The position numbers and the translations under genes are program-made. Shown here piece after piece: positions 1-7,465 of a stretch of DNA of 31,802 nucleotides; within the stretch, counting starts at the first letter, position 1; each line of letters begins with the position of its first letter. The stretch spans positions 1 to 31,802 of the forward strand of contig DATJAS010000100.1 in the NCBI GenBank assembly GCA_035516035.1. Direction: 5' to 3'. Origin of the DNA: Fen-1273 sp035516035. GTDB taxonomy: Bacteria; Bacteroidota; Ignavibacteria; UBA10030; UBA6906. The notes under the pieces were generated by a model. It saw nothing but the letters and a program-made list of their open reading frames with translations. It did no database searches and had not been told where the DNA came from.

Positions 1-1743
1 CATGTCGACGATATCCTTCGGGAGATCGGAGTTCCCCTCGACCGTCGCTCCCTCCGAATAGTCCATCGTCTCGAAGACGTTGAGATCCAGCTCCTTCATC
101 TGCTCCCGGGAGATCGCGATGAGCTGTTTCAGGAGCTTCGGGGGGACGGCTTTCGGATACAGGTACCCGGGCCCCGACAAGCAGCCGATCATGAAGTCGT
201 TCGGCGTCGCCATGCTGTAAAAGTACTCCGCCATCGCGGGGGCCATCCAGGTGTAGTTCGTTTCCGCCTCCCACGCGTACGGGATCTCGCCGCGCCCGGG
301 CTTGAGCCACGCCCCGAGACCCATGCCGTCGGTCTGGATACACGTGACGTAGACCTTTTTCCCGGGGACCGGGGTTTCTCCGGGCTTGAGATGGTGGTTG
401 TTCGTGTACCGGAAGCCGGGCGACGCCGGAATCTGCGCGCTGAAGCTCACGTTGGGAAGCGTGTGCAGGCCGATCACGCGGTGGCCGAATGAAGAGGTGA
501 GCCGGACGAACTCCCGCTCCAGGTCCTTGGCGTACGAATGCCACCCCATGACGAGCGACATCGGTTTCATCTCCGACAGGAGCTTCCTGGAGAGCGCGTA
601 CTCCGACGTGTCCGTCACGCGGCAGGAAAGGTCGCTGAAGAAGCACTTCTTGAAAATCCCCCAGTCGGCCACGCCGGGCTTCATCACCGGCCCCGCATCT
701 CCCCCCAGCCAGATGATGAACTCCCGGCTGCAGCGGTCCCAGTATTTTTCATACGCCCAGGTGTAGATCTTCGTGTCGTTCCACCCCGTGAACTTCCCGC
801 GGAAATCCTCGACCGGCCTGAGGCCGGCGCGCTCCACGACGGGGATCATATCCTCGCTCACGACAACGGCGTCTTCGAGTCCTGCGACCGTGAAGGCGAC
901 AGTCAGCGACGACCGGACGTTCCTGTCCCACACCACGTATCCCTTCACGTACTTCCCGAGCGCGCCGATGGCCTCGGCAGGACTCCGGAGCTCGCGAAAG
1001 CTGTAATTGCGCTTGTCCCTGTAGAAATCGTAGACGGACTGGACGTACGTGAAGGGCCAGTTCTCCGGGTAGAGGATGTAGACGCGTGGGCCGCTCTTGT
1101 TGACGATCCCCTGCAGGCTGATCATGAACGCCTGGACTGAGAGCTTCCCCGCGACTTCCCAGTTGTCCTCGAGGCGGATCACGTACCCTTCGGCAGAGCC
1201 GGCGCGCTTGAGGATGTACTTCACCGGCGGCCCTGACGTCCTGGTCGAGCGGCTCACTTCACAGGCGAGCGTCGAGCCGTCGGGGGCGAGCGTGAACAGG
1301 TCGGTCTGTGTCTCCGGAGTCTCCCCCTGCGATCCCCTGAGGGGGAACGACTCCTCCAGGCGGACGGTGTTCGCGTCCGGGTGCCATCCCCGGACATCGC
1401 GCACGGAACCCACCGGCATCATCAATCCCATAAAGACGTTTGAGGGAAACACGCGGCTCGTCACGGGAACATGCACGGCCGCGCCGCCGAGCGGCAGCGA
1501 GAGCGAGTCGCGGAAGCTCCTCCCCCTCCCCCACGTCCGGATGAGCGTGAGCCCGGGCCCGTCGAAGCGGATCTCCACGTCGAGCGCCCCGAAGAGGTCG
1601 ATGTCCGTGCTCTTCTCGCCGATGAGCTCCCATTTTCCCTCAATGCCCTTCGCCTGCGGCGCCGCGGGCGCGGATCCCGGCGCGGCAAAGAGCACGGCTG
1701 CAACGAACGTGGCACATGCGTACATGAACGGCAATCGGTACAT
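1..1743 (-). CDS. GxGYxYP-family putative glycoside hydrolase (3' end cut off by the window)
   Basis: The frame is open from an ATG at 1743 to base 1 (581 codons) with no stop, so the C-terminus is missing. An N-terminal signal peptide is visible (MYRLPFMYACATFVAAVLFAAP...APAA), implying export. The family-defining motif is read as GPGYLYP at residues 524-530; upstream, the segment RVYILYPENWPF (about residues 220-231) resembles the conserved N-terminal domain of GxGYxYP proteins. That family is annotated as a putative carbohydrate-active enzyme of unproven substrate, so a secreted glycan role is an inference. The start is supported by GGGAG seven bases before the ATG and by a Bacteroidota-like promoter at 1820-1851. 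The gene is divergent from the RidA-like gene. Confidence 0.8.
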   Translation of the reverse strand, partial: MYRLPFMYACATFVAAVLFAAPGSAPAAPQAKGIEGKWELIGEKSTDIDLFGALDVEIRFDGPGLTLIRTWGRGRSFRDSLSLPLGGAAVHVPVTSRVFPSNVFMGLMMPVGSVRDVRGWHPDANTVRLEESFPLRGSQGETPETQTDLFTLAPDGSTLACEVSRSTRTSGPPVKYILKRAGSAEGYVIRLEDNWEVAGKLSVQAFMISLQGIVNKSGPRVYILYPENWPFTYVQSVYDFYRDKRNYSFRELRSPAEAIGALGKYVKGYVVWDRNVRSSLTVAFTVAGLEDAVVVSEDMIPVVERAGLRPVEDFRGKFTGWNDTKIYTWAYEKYWDRCSREFIIWLGGDAGPVMKPGVADWGIFKKCFFSDLSCRVTDTSEYALSRKLLSEMKPMSLVMGWHSYAKDLEREFVRLTSSFGHRVIGLHTLPNVSFSAQIPASPGFRYTNNHHLKPGETPVPGKKVYVTCIQTDGMGLGAWLKPGRGEIPYAWEAETNYTWMAPAMAEYFYSMATPNDFMIGCLSGPGYLYPKAVPPKLLKQLIAISREQMKELDLNVFETMDYSEGATVEGNSDLPKDIVDM

Positions 1744-1819
1744 TGTGGTCTCCCTGGAAAGCGTGGTCACGAAGTCGATGGGACGGGCGCAGCGCGGTGC
1801 GGATCGTCGGCCTGCCGCT

Positions 1820-1851
1820 CAAAAGTAAACACAGTTTGCGGAAGAAGCAAC
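1820..1851 (-). promoter_or_regulatory. Bacteroidota-like promoter for the GxGYxYP gene
   Basis: Read on the minus strand, GTTG (1851-1848) is followed by 20 bases and then TACTTTTG (1827-1820), a perfect match to the TAnnTTTG -7 element known from Bacteroidota primary sigma factor promoters. The predicted transcription start lies about 70 bases before the ATG at 1743. This is the best match in the window to that promoter class. Confidence 0.55.
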
Positions 1852-1857
1852 GAGAGG

Positions 1858-1888
1858 TTGATTCTGAGGCGGAGGGGTCGTAGGTTGC
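1858..1888 (+). promoter_or_regulatory. Candidate promoter for the RidA-like gene
   Basis: TTG at 1858-1860 is followed by exactly 20 bases and then TAGGTTGC at 1881-1888. It shares the TTG-N20-TAnnTT layout of the divergent promoter at 1820-1851, which lies 6 bases away, but the last two positions of the downstream box do not match. The leader to the chosen start at 1954 would be about 60 bases. Confidence 0.35.
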
Positions 1889-1953
1889 GCCCGGCTGATG
1901 CACGCGCGTTCGCGCGCGTCCGATTTGTCCCGCATATGGAACAGGAGCGCACC

Positions 1954-2388
1954 ATGGACGGCACAGAGCGCAGGAGAGTCTCCTCAGGGTCCCCCTACGA
2001 GCCGAGGATCGGCATCTCGCGCGGCGTGCGCAGCGGGAGCGTCGTCGCGATCTCCGGGACGGCGCCCCTTGACGCGGACGGCCGGACCGTCGGCGCCGGA
2101 GACGCCGCCGCACAGGCACGGCGGTGCTTCGGGATCATCGCGTCGGCGCTGGAAGGACTCGGGGGCTCGCTTGCCGACGTGACGCGCACCAGGATTCTCC
2201 TGACGCGCATCGAGGACTGGGCGAGCGTGGCGCAGGTGCACGGCGAGTTCTTCGCATCGATCCGCCCGGCCAACACGATCGTGCAGATCGGTCGCTTCAT
2301 CGATCCGGACTGGCTTGTCGAGGTCGAGGCGGACGCGGTCATCTCCGGCGAGCGGGACGAGGCAGGGAGCGGCCGCACTTCCGCCTGA
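1954..2388 (+). CDS. RidA/YjgF/YER057c/UK114 family protein
   Basis: A 144-residue protein with the RidA fold signature: a SGTAPLD strand near residues 35-40, the helix with LGGSLADVTRTRILLT, and the C-terminal VEVEADAVI strand. Canonical RidA deaminates reactive enamine/imine intermediates using an Arg in a PARS motif (Arg105 of E. coli RidA). Here the motif reads PANT (residues 105-108), so Asn replaces that Arg, and true imine deaminase activity is doubtful; other Rid subfamilies also lack it. ATG 1954 is preferred over ATG 1936 because AGGAG sits six bases upstream of 1954. The gene converges on the small gene at 2404-2595, with only 15 bases between them. Confidence 0.85.
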   Translation: MDGTERRRVSSGSPYEPRIGISRGVRSGSVVAISGTAPLDADGRTVGAGDAAAQARRCFGIIASALEGLGGSLADVTRTRILLTRIEDWASVAQVHGEFFASIRPANTIVQIGRFIDPDWLVEVEADAVISGERDEAGSGRTSA

Positions 2389-2403
2389 GGCGGGTCCGCC
2401 CCG

Positions 2404-2595
2404 TCAGAGAACCCGTACGTCTTTCGTCCCGACGTTCACCATCCCCACGAGCGAATCCGGATTGTAGAAATCCACGATGTCTTTTGTCCGGAGCGATATC
2501 CGATCGACCTGAATCATCGGAATGGTCTTCCGCCTGCAGTATTCCCGGAGGATCTGGGCGGCTTCGATGGCTGTGTCGAGATCAGACCTGAGCAT
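2404..2595 (-). CDS. Small hypothetical protein
   Basis: A 63-residue protein beginning MLRSDLDTAIEAAQIL and ending VGTKDVRVL. I do not recognise a family. It appears to have an amphipathic N-terminal helix with a Cys (EYCRRK) and a hydrophobic, probably beta-rich second half. A GGGGGA sequence lies just before the ATG at 2595. It follows the receiver gene (2654-3097) by 58 bases on the same strand, so the two may be cotranscribed; this is the only hint to function. A longer in-frame start at 2709 would run into the receiver gene and adds low-complexity sequence, so it was not chosen. Confidence 0.5.
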   Translation of the reverse strand: MLRSDLDTAIEAAQILREYCRRKTIPMIQVDRISLRTKDIVDFYNPDSLVGMVNVGTKDVRVL

Positions 2596-2653
2596 GTGTC
2601 CCCCGTTGTTCCGATGAGTTTTCACCCCCCCCTGGCACGGTGTTCCCCCTCCG

Positions 2654-3097
2654 TCACCGGGCGTCGCCACTGACGGGCCGCCGCTGCGCGGACCGGTCCG
2701 CGGCACCAATCAACCCGAACTTCCTCACGTAGAACATCAGGTCTCCGCGGTCGATCGGTTTCGTCAGGTACGCGTCACACCGGGGGATCGCTTCCATCAG
2801 ATTCACCGGATCGTTGAGCGCCGTGGTCATGATGACCTTCGCTTCCTTCCCCTCCGGGGTCTCCGCCGCCTGCTCGATGAGGCGGATTTCCCGGAGGGTT
2901 GCCTGACCGTCCATGACCGGCATCATGATGTCCAGGCAGATCAGCTCAAAAGGCATCCCCTTCACGATGGCGGTCCGGACCGCATCGACAGCCTTCTGGC
3001 CGTCCACCGCCGTCACGACCTCTCCCACCGTCTCCAGTGACTTCGCCAGCACGATACGGCACACTTCCTCGTCGTCGACAACAAGAATTCGCGGCAC
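2654..3097 (-). CDS. Single-domain response regulator (CheY-like receiver)
   Basis: A 147-residue stand-alone receiver. The acidic pair is in VVDDEE (residues 6-11), the phospho-acceptor is Asp56 in LICLDIMMP, and the conserved Lys is Lys113 in LTKPI. There is no output domain; only a short tail follows the receiver. Such proteins act as phosphate shuttles or bind protein targets. It is divergent from the HPt-containing hybrid kinase at 3462, a natural partner. The start is uncertain: GTG at 3097 places the receiver strand at the N-terminus and has GACGAGG five bases upstream; GTG 3103 is an alternative. Longer in-frame extensions run into the dispersed repeat at 3152-3281 and are unlikely. 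Confidence 0.8.
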   Translation of the reverse strand: MPRILVVDDEEVCRIVLAKSLETVGEVVTAVDGQKAVDAVRTAIVKGMPFELICLDIMMPVMDGQATLREIRLIEQAAETPEGKEAKVIMTTALNDPVNLMEAIPRCDAYLTKPIDRGDLMFYVRKFGLIGAADRSAQRRPVSGDAR

Positions 3098-3151
3098 CGC
3101 CACCTCGTCCGATAAATGACATGTTGTGATGTCGCAAACTACGTGCCATGG

Positions 3152-3281
3152 GATTGCCACGCCAAAGAGCGGCGCTTGCGGCGCCGCAGGCGGCGTGACG
3201 CAAAGAACGCGCTTCGCGGAAAACGCTCGCAATGACGGGGGGGATTGTGGCGCCGCAGGCGCCACGGCTCGCACTGACGGG
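3152..3281 (+). repeat. Dispersed GATTGC...GCAATGAC repeat, tandem pair
   Basis: Two units lie side by side. The first starts GATTGCCACGCC at 3152 and ends GCTCGCAATGACGG near 3236. The second runs from GATTGTGGCGCC at 3243 to GCACTGACGG at 3280, with a perfect hairpin TGGCGCC-GCA-GGCGCCA at 3248-3264. The first unit shares long blocks with the copy at 26553-26681, including the AAGAGCGGCG and GACGCAAAGAACGCGC stretches. The 364 bases between the receiver start and the kinase start (3098-3461) hold this repeat, a sigma54-like site and no convincing gene. Confidence 0.8.
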
Positions 3282-3393
3282 GGAAGGGGCCTCTTTTCGC
3301 TGGTCAATATCCGCCACGCGACCATAGTTCGCCAGCGGGCCGGGATGAGCGGCTGTCGAATATTCAAAAACGGAATCACGGAGCCCTTCACTC

Positions 3394-3409
3394 TGGCACA
3401 ATATTCGCA
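3394..3409 (+). promoter_or_regulatory. Sigma54-like promoter element upstream of the HPt hybrid kinase
   Basis: TGGCACAATATTCGCA keeps the GG-N10-GC spacing of -24/-12 promoters and differs from TGGCAC-N5-TTGCA mainly by one base (TC for TT). The predicted transcription start would be near 3420, giving a leader of about 40 bases to GTG 3462. No sigma54 activator is encoded in the window, so this rests on one motif match only. Confidence 0.3.
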
Positions 3410-3461
3410 GCTTTGGGGGGTGAATCAACTTCGTTCACCAACGGACGGGCTTTCCCCCCCT

Positions 3462-6400
3462 GTGAGATCTCGTTACCAGACATCGCTGCGATCGGCGGCA
3501 TTTGCATTGGCCGCGCTCCTTGCAGCCACCGCAACAGCTGCGGAACACCAGGTCAATGCGCTCCCCCCCTGGTACAGGGCCGATTGGATGTACGTCCTCC
3601 TGACACTTCTGATAGCCCTGTTCCTGTTCCTCGTCACAAGGCTCTGGCTCAACTTTGTCGAGCGGGGGAGATTCAAGGAGTCGATCAGGGAAAGCGATTC
3701 CATCCTCCGCGGATTTTACGAGAGCGCCCCGATCATGATGGGCGTAGTGGAGCTTGAGGGGGAGGAGCCGATCCATATCCGCGACAACGCCGCATCGGGG
3801 GATTTTTTTGGCGTGGCGCCTGAAGCCATGCGTGGCAAGCGGACACACACCGATCTCGGGGCCCCACTCGCGATGGTCGCGCTCTGGGTGCACCACCTGC
3901 ATCTCAGCCGCGATCGGAATGCCCCCTGCTCGTTCATGTACACCCACCCGCTCCCGGCCGGGGAACAGCATTTCAACGTCACCGTCGCATTCATAGGCAA
4001 CACGGCCCAGGGCCGCCCGCGGTTTTCCTATTTCGCCGAGGACGTGACCGCCCAGACGCACGCCCGCGAAGCGCTTGTCCGGAGCGAGGAAAACCTCCGG
4101 TCGGTCCTGGAGTCGATCCCGACCCCGATGGTCATCTACCGCGGCGACAGGATCCTGTACACAAACCCGCCCATGGAGACGCTGATGGGGTACACCCGCG
4201 CGGAGATGTACGCCCTCTCGGTCATGGACATCATTCACGAAAGCTCCGTGGCGACCGTCCGCGCCCAGATGGCTGCACGGATGAGCGGATCCATGGCGCC
4301 GACGCGATATGAAATGAACGTGGTCACCAAGTCGGGCGACGTCCGGTGCATCGATTTTCACGGCAGGCTCGCGATGTTCGAAAATGCCCCCGCCGCCATC
4401 GGCTCGGGGTACGACATCACCGACCGGAAGGCGATGGAGAACGAGCTTGAGCGCATGAACACGGAGCTCACCCGGGCAAACGCACAGCTCAACACCCAGG
4501 CGGCGGAACTGATCCGGGCCCGGGACACTGCAGTCGCGGCGGCAAAGGCCAAGACGGAATTCCTCGCGAACATGAGCCACGAGATCCGGACACCGATGAA
4601 CGGCATACTGGGAATGACCGACCTAACGCTCGAGACCGCGCTGACGGACCAGCAGCGCCGCTACCTCCATACCGTCAAGTCATCCGCCGACTCCCTGCTG
4701 GTCATCATTAACGACATCCTCGATTTTTCAAAGATCGAAGCGGGAAAACTCGACCTCGAACAGATCCCGTTTGATATCCGGGAACAGGTTGCAAACACGC
4801 TGGAAGCGCTCGGCATCCGCGCCAGGCAAAAAGGGCTGGCTCTACTCTCGAGCGTTGATCCACGCGTCCCCACCACGCTCCTGGGCGATCCCGTCCGGCT
4901 GAGCCAGATCATCACCAATCTTGCAGGCAATGCGATCAAATTCACCACGCGCGGGAGCGTCACACTCCGCATCACCGCAGAAGCCGTGGACGAAATGGAA
5001 ACGCTGATCCACTGCGCGGTAATCGACACCGGAATCGGCATATCGCCCGAGCAACAGAAGGCCATCTTCGATCCCTTCGCGCAGGGGGACACGTCCACCA
5101 CGCGAAAGTTCGGCGGCACGGGACTGGGTCTGTCGATCTGCAGACAGTTGACGCTCCTGATGGGGGGCAGCATCAGCGTGGAAAGCGCGCCGGGCGGCGG
5201 AAGCACGTTCAGATTCACCGCGAGATTCGCCATCGCGGAAGCGCCGGAAGACGCAGCCGCCGCGGGGGACGCCGTCCTTCGCGGGAAACGCGTCATCGTT
5301 CTGGAACCGGCGGGCAGGAACGGTGGGTCTCTCGCGGCGATGGCGGCGTCGTGGCAGATGCTCCCGCAGGGAACTGCCGACCCGAAGGCGGCACTTGCGG
5401 GTCTGGCCGCTGCGGCCGTGGAGAACGAGAATCTGCCCGCACTCGTGGTCGATGCCGCGGAGACATGGTTCGACGTCCCCGCCTTTGTTGCAGGCCTCCG
5501 GGAGAGCGAGGCGCTCAGCCGCGCGGGCGTGATCGCCGTCGGGTGGGCGTTTGACGTTTCTCCCGAAGGGGTGACGGCCTGCCTGCCGGCCCCGGCCGAA
5601 CCACGCAGGCTGCGCTCGGAGCTGCTCCGCCTTCTCCGCATCGCGGGCGCTCCTCCGGCGGGAGGAAGCCGGGAAGCGGCACTGGGCGCTCCCAGCGACC
5701 ACTCCGACGGCGCAAGCGTCCTACTGGCGGAGGACCACCCGGTCAACCAGGAATTCGCCACGACAATCCTCGCGCGCAGGGGGTACAACGTCGTTCTTGC
5801 CACCAACGGCCGGGAAGCAGTCGACCTGTACAGTCCCGGGAAGTTCGACGTGGTGCTGATGGACGTGCAGATGCCCGAACTGGACGGCTTCGAGGCGACA
5901 GCCCGGATAAGGAAAATCGAGGAGGGCTCCGGAAAGCGCACGCCCGTCATTGCTCTCACCGCCCACGCGATGAAAGGCTACCGGGAACAATGCCTGGCCG
6001 CCGGGATGGACGGGTACGTGACAAAGCCGATCAATGCGGCAACCCTGTTCAGGACGATGGACGAATTGTGCGCATCCGTAGTAGACAGACGCCCTCTTCC
6101 GGAGGACGCCTCCGGGGATCGTGCGGGGGACGGACAACCGCGGCCGGAAGAGTCGCTGGCAGAGAGCGCGGTCACGCGAATCGCGGGACGCGAGACCGGG
6201 GCATCGGAACAGTCCGCCGCGCAGGTGTTTGACCGGGCGAAAGCACTCGAGCAGTGCATGGGTAACCCGGAGATGCTCTCGCGCCTGGCAGCGATGTATC
6301 TCGAGACGACGCCTCCTCTCCTCGCGTCAATCCGGGATACGATCGCGCACGATGACGCCGAACGCCTGCGCGTCGCGGCGCATACGCTCAAAGGGGCGGC

Positions 6401-6566
6401 GGCAACGCTCTGCGCGCCTGAGGTCACCGCCGCCTCGCTCGCGCTGGAGAAGATCGGTCGGTCGGGATCACTCGGCGACGCCGGGAAAGCACTCGGCGCC
6501 CTTTCGCGCGCCCAGGAGGCGCTTGCGCGGGCGCTCCAGGATGTCATCAAACACCACTCACCGTGA
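3462..6566 (+). CDS. Membrane hybrid histidine kinase (PAS-PAS-HisKA-HATPase-pseudoREC-REC-HPt)
   Basis: About 1034 residues. A signal-like hydrophobic stretch (8-28) and a transmembrane helix (about 43-65) precede two PAS domains (about 76-190 and 208-320) and a coiled coil. HisKA carries the phospho-His at 373 (MSHEIRTPMNG). The ATPase has its N box near 486 (AGNAIKF), then DTGIGIS and GGTGLGLS. A degenerate receiver follows (about 605-740; no acidic pair). A second receiver is intact, with Asp801 in LMDVQMP and TKP, and the C-terminal HPt has His974 in AAHTLKGAA. This is a BarA/ArcB-type multistep relay. The start is uncertain: GTG 3462 keeps the signal-like segment and follows the sigma54-like site, while the open frame extends to 3126 through the repeat. 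It is followed after 13 bases by the receiver gene at 6580. Confidence 0.88.
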   Translation: MRSRYQTSLRSAAFALAALLAATATAAEHQVNALPPWYRADWMYVLLTLLIALFLFLVTRLWLNFVERGRFKESIRESDSILRGFYESAPIMMGVVELEGEEPIHIRDNAASGDFFGVAPEAMRGKRTHTDLGAPLAMVALWVHHLHLSRDRNAPCSFMYTHPLPAGEQHFNVTVAFIGNTAQGRPRFSYFAEDVTAQTHAREALVRSEENLRSVLESIPTPMVIYRGDRILYTNPPMETLMGYTRAEMYALSVMDIIHESSVATVRAQMAARMSGSMAPTRYEMNVVTKSGDVRCIDFHGRLAMFENAPAAIGSGYDITDRKAMENELERMNTELTRANAQLNTQAAELIRARDTAVAAAKAKTEFLANMSHEIRTPMNGILGMTDLTLETALTDQQRRYLHTVKSSADSLLVIINDILDFSKIEAGKLDLEQIPFDIREQVANTLEALGIRARQKGLALLSSVDPRVPTTLLGDPVRLSQIITNLAGNAIKFTTRGSVTLRITAEAVDEMETLIHCAVIDTGIGISPEQQKAIFDPFAQGDTSTTRKFGGTGLGLSICRQLTLLMGGSISVESAPGGGSTFRFTARFAIAEAPEDAAAAGDAVLRGKRVIVLEPAGRNGGSLAAMAASWQMLPQGTADPKAALAGLAAAAVENENLPALVVDAAETWFDVPAFVAGLRESEALSRAGVIAVGWAFDVSPEGVTACLPAPAEPRRLRSELLRLLRIAGAPPAGGSREAALGAPSDHSDGASVLLAEDHPVNQEFATTILARRGYNVVLATNGREAVDLYSPGKFDVVLMDVQMPELDGFEATARIRKIEEGSGKRTPVIALTAHAMKGYREQCLAAGMDGYVTKPINAATLFRTMDELCASVVDRRPLPEDASGDRAGDGQPRPEESLAESAVTRIAGRETGASEQSAAQVFDRAKALEQCMGNPEMLSRLAAMYLETTPPLLASIRDTIAHDDAERLRVAAHTLKGAAATLCAPEVTAASLALEKIGRSGSLGDAGKALGALSRAQEALARALQDVIKHHSP

Positions 6567-6579
6567 AGGAGAAAGGCAC

Positions 6580-7248
6580 ATGAGCACCAGACAGGAAATT
6601 CTCATCGCCGAAGACGAGCCCGTGCAGGCCATGAAGCTCCAGTTCGTCCTCGAACAGGCGGGGTACCGCGCAACGATCGCCGGAAACGGCGCCAGCGCGC
6701 TTGCCGCAATGGCCGGCAGCCCTCCTGCCCTGCTCATCACGGACATCAACATGCCGGTGATGGACGGCTGGGAACTGTGCCGCAGGGTGAGACGGAACGA
6801 CGATCTCGCACAGACGCCCATCATCATACTCACGTCGCAGTCTGACCCGACGGACATTCTGAACGGCCTCGCGGTCGGCGCGGACAGTTTCGTTACCAAG
6901 CCGTACGAGAATGAGGCGATCAAGACCCGGGTCAAGCATGTGCTTGCCGGCGGGAGACATCCTCGCACTCAGGAAGAGAACATCACCGTCGCCTACAAGG
7001 GGCGCGAATACGTGATCACCGCCTCCCGGTTCCAGATGCTCGGGTTCTTCCTGGCGACATACGAAATGCTTGCCCAGAGGGAGTTCGACCTGCTGAGCGC
7101 GCAGGAAGAACTGAACGCGATGAACGCCAGCCTTGAGCAGATGGTGCAGGACAGGACAGCGGCATTGACGGAGCAGATCGCTGAAAAGGAGAGGGTGGAG
7201 GCCCGTCTCCGCGAGCAGGCGGCATCGCAGGGCCCGTCGCGGAGATAG
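6580..7248 (+). CDS. Response regulator: receiver plus C-terminal coiled coil
   Basis: A 222-residue protein starting at ATG 6580, with AAGGAGAAAGG upstream. The receiver occupies residues about 5-125, with the acidic pair in AEDEP, phospho-acceptor Asp55 (LITDINMP) and Lys107 (VTKPY). Residues about 145-215 form a charged coiled coil (LNAMNASLEQMVQDRTAAL...) of the kind that usually links a receiver to a following PAS or kinase domain in a longer protein. Here the protein stops, and a separate PAS-kinase gene begins 217 bases later. There is no DNA-binding domain. It probably receives phosphate from the upstream HPt kinase and may dimerise or tether to kinase proteins through the coil (inference). 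Confidence 0.85.
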   Translation: MSTRQEILIAEDEPVQAMKLQFVLEQAGYRATIAGNGASALAAMAGSPPALLITDINMPVMDGWELCRRVRRNDDLAQTPIIILTSQSDPTDILNGLAVGADSFVTKPYENEAIKTRVKHVLAGGRHPRTQEENITVAYKGREYVITASRFQMLGFFLATYEMLAQREFDLLSAQEELNAMNASLEQMVQDRTAALTEQIAEKERVEARLREQAASQGPSRR

Positions 7249-7257
7249 CCCCCGGCA

Positions 7258-7288
7258 TTGACTTTTTTCCGATAGATTGTTATGGTTC
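7258..7288 (+). promoter_or_regulatory. Candidate promoter for the five-PAS hybrid kinase
   Basis: TTG at 7258-7260, then 20 bases, then TATGGTTC at 7281-7288. It has the same TTG-N20-TA spacing as the other candidate promoters here, but a poor match in the last four positions. The TTGACT hexamer also resembles a -35 box. The 217-base spacer 7249-7465 holds nothing else I can identify, and the leader would be about 170 bases. Confidence 0.25.
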
Positions 7289-7465
7289 TCAGGACAGGTT
7301 CCACGACCTGTCGCCGAGCTATTCCAGTTTGTGCGCCAGCTCTTTTCTGCCGGCATCCCTGCGTCCGCAAGGCCCCCCTGTTTGCCCTCCTGATTTGCGC
7401 CGCAAGGTCGTCACCTGTTCGACGATCCAGGAACACACTCCGCAATCACCATCGGGAGTGCACCC

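Noticed and set aside
3152..3281. CRISPR-like array
   Set aside because: The units differ in length and inner sequence, are only two in tandem, have no unique equal-length spacers, and recur singly elsewhere.
3126..3461. 112-codon N-terminal extension of the HPt kinase
   Set aside because: It reads through tandem repeat units (GACGAAGG...-type low complexity) and lies upstream of the signal-like segment and the candidate promoter.
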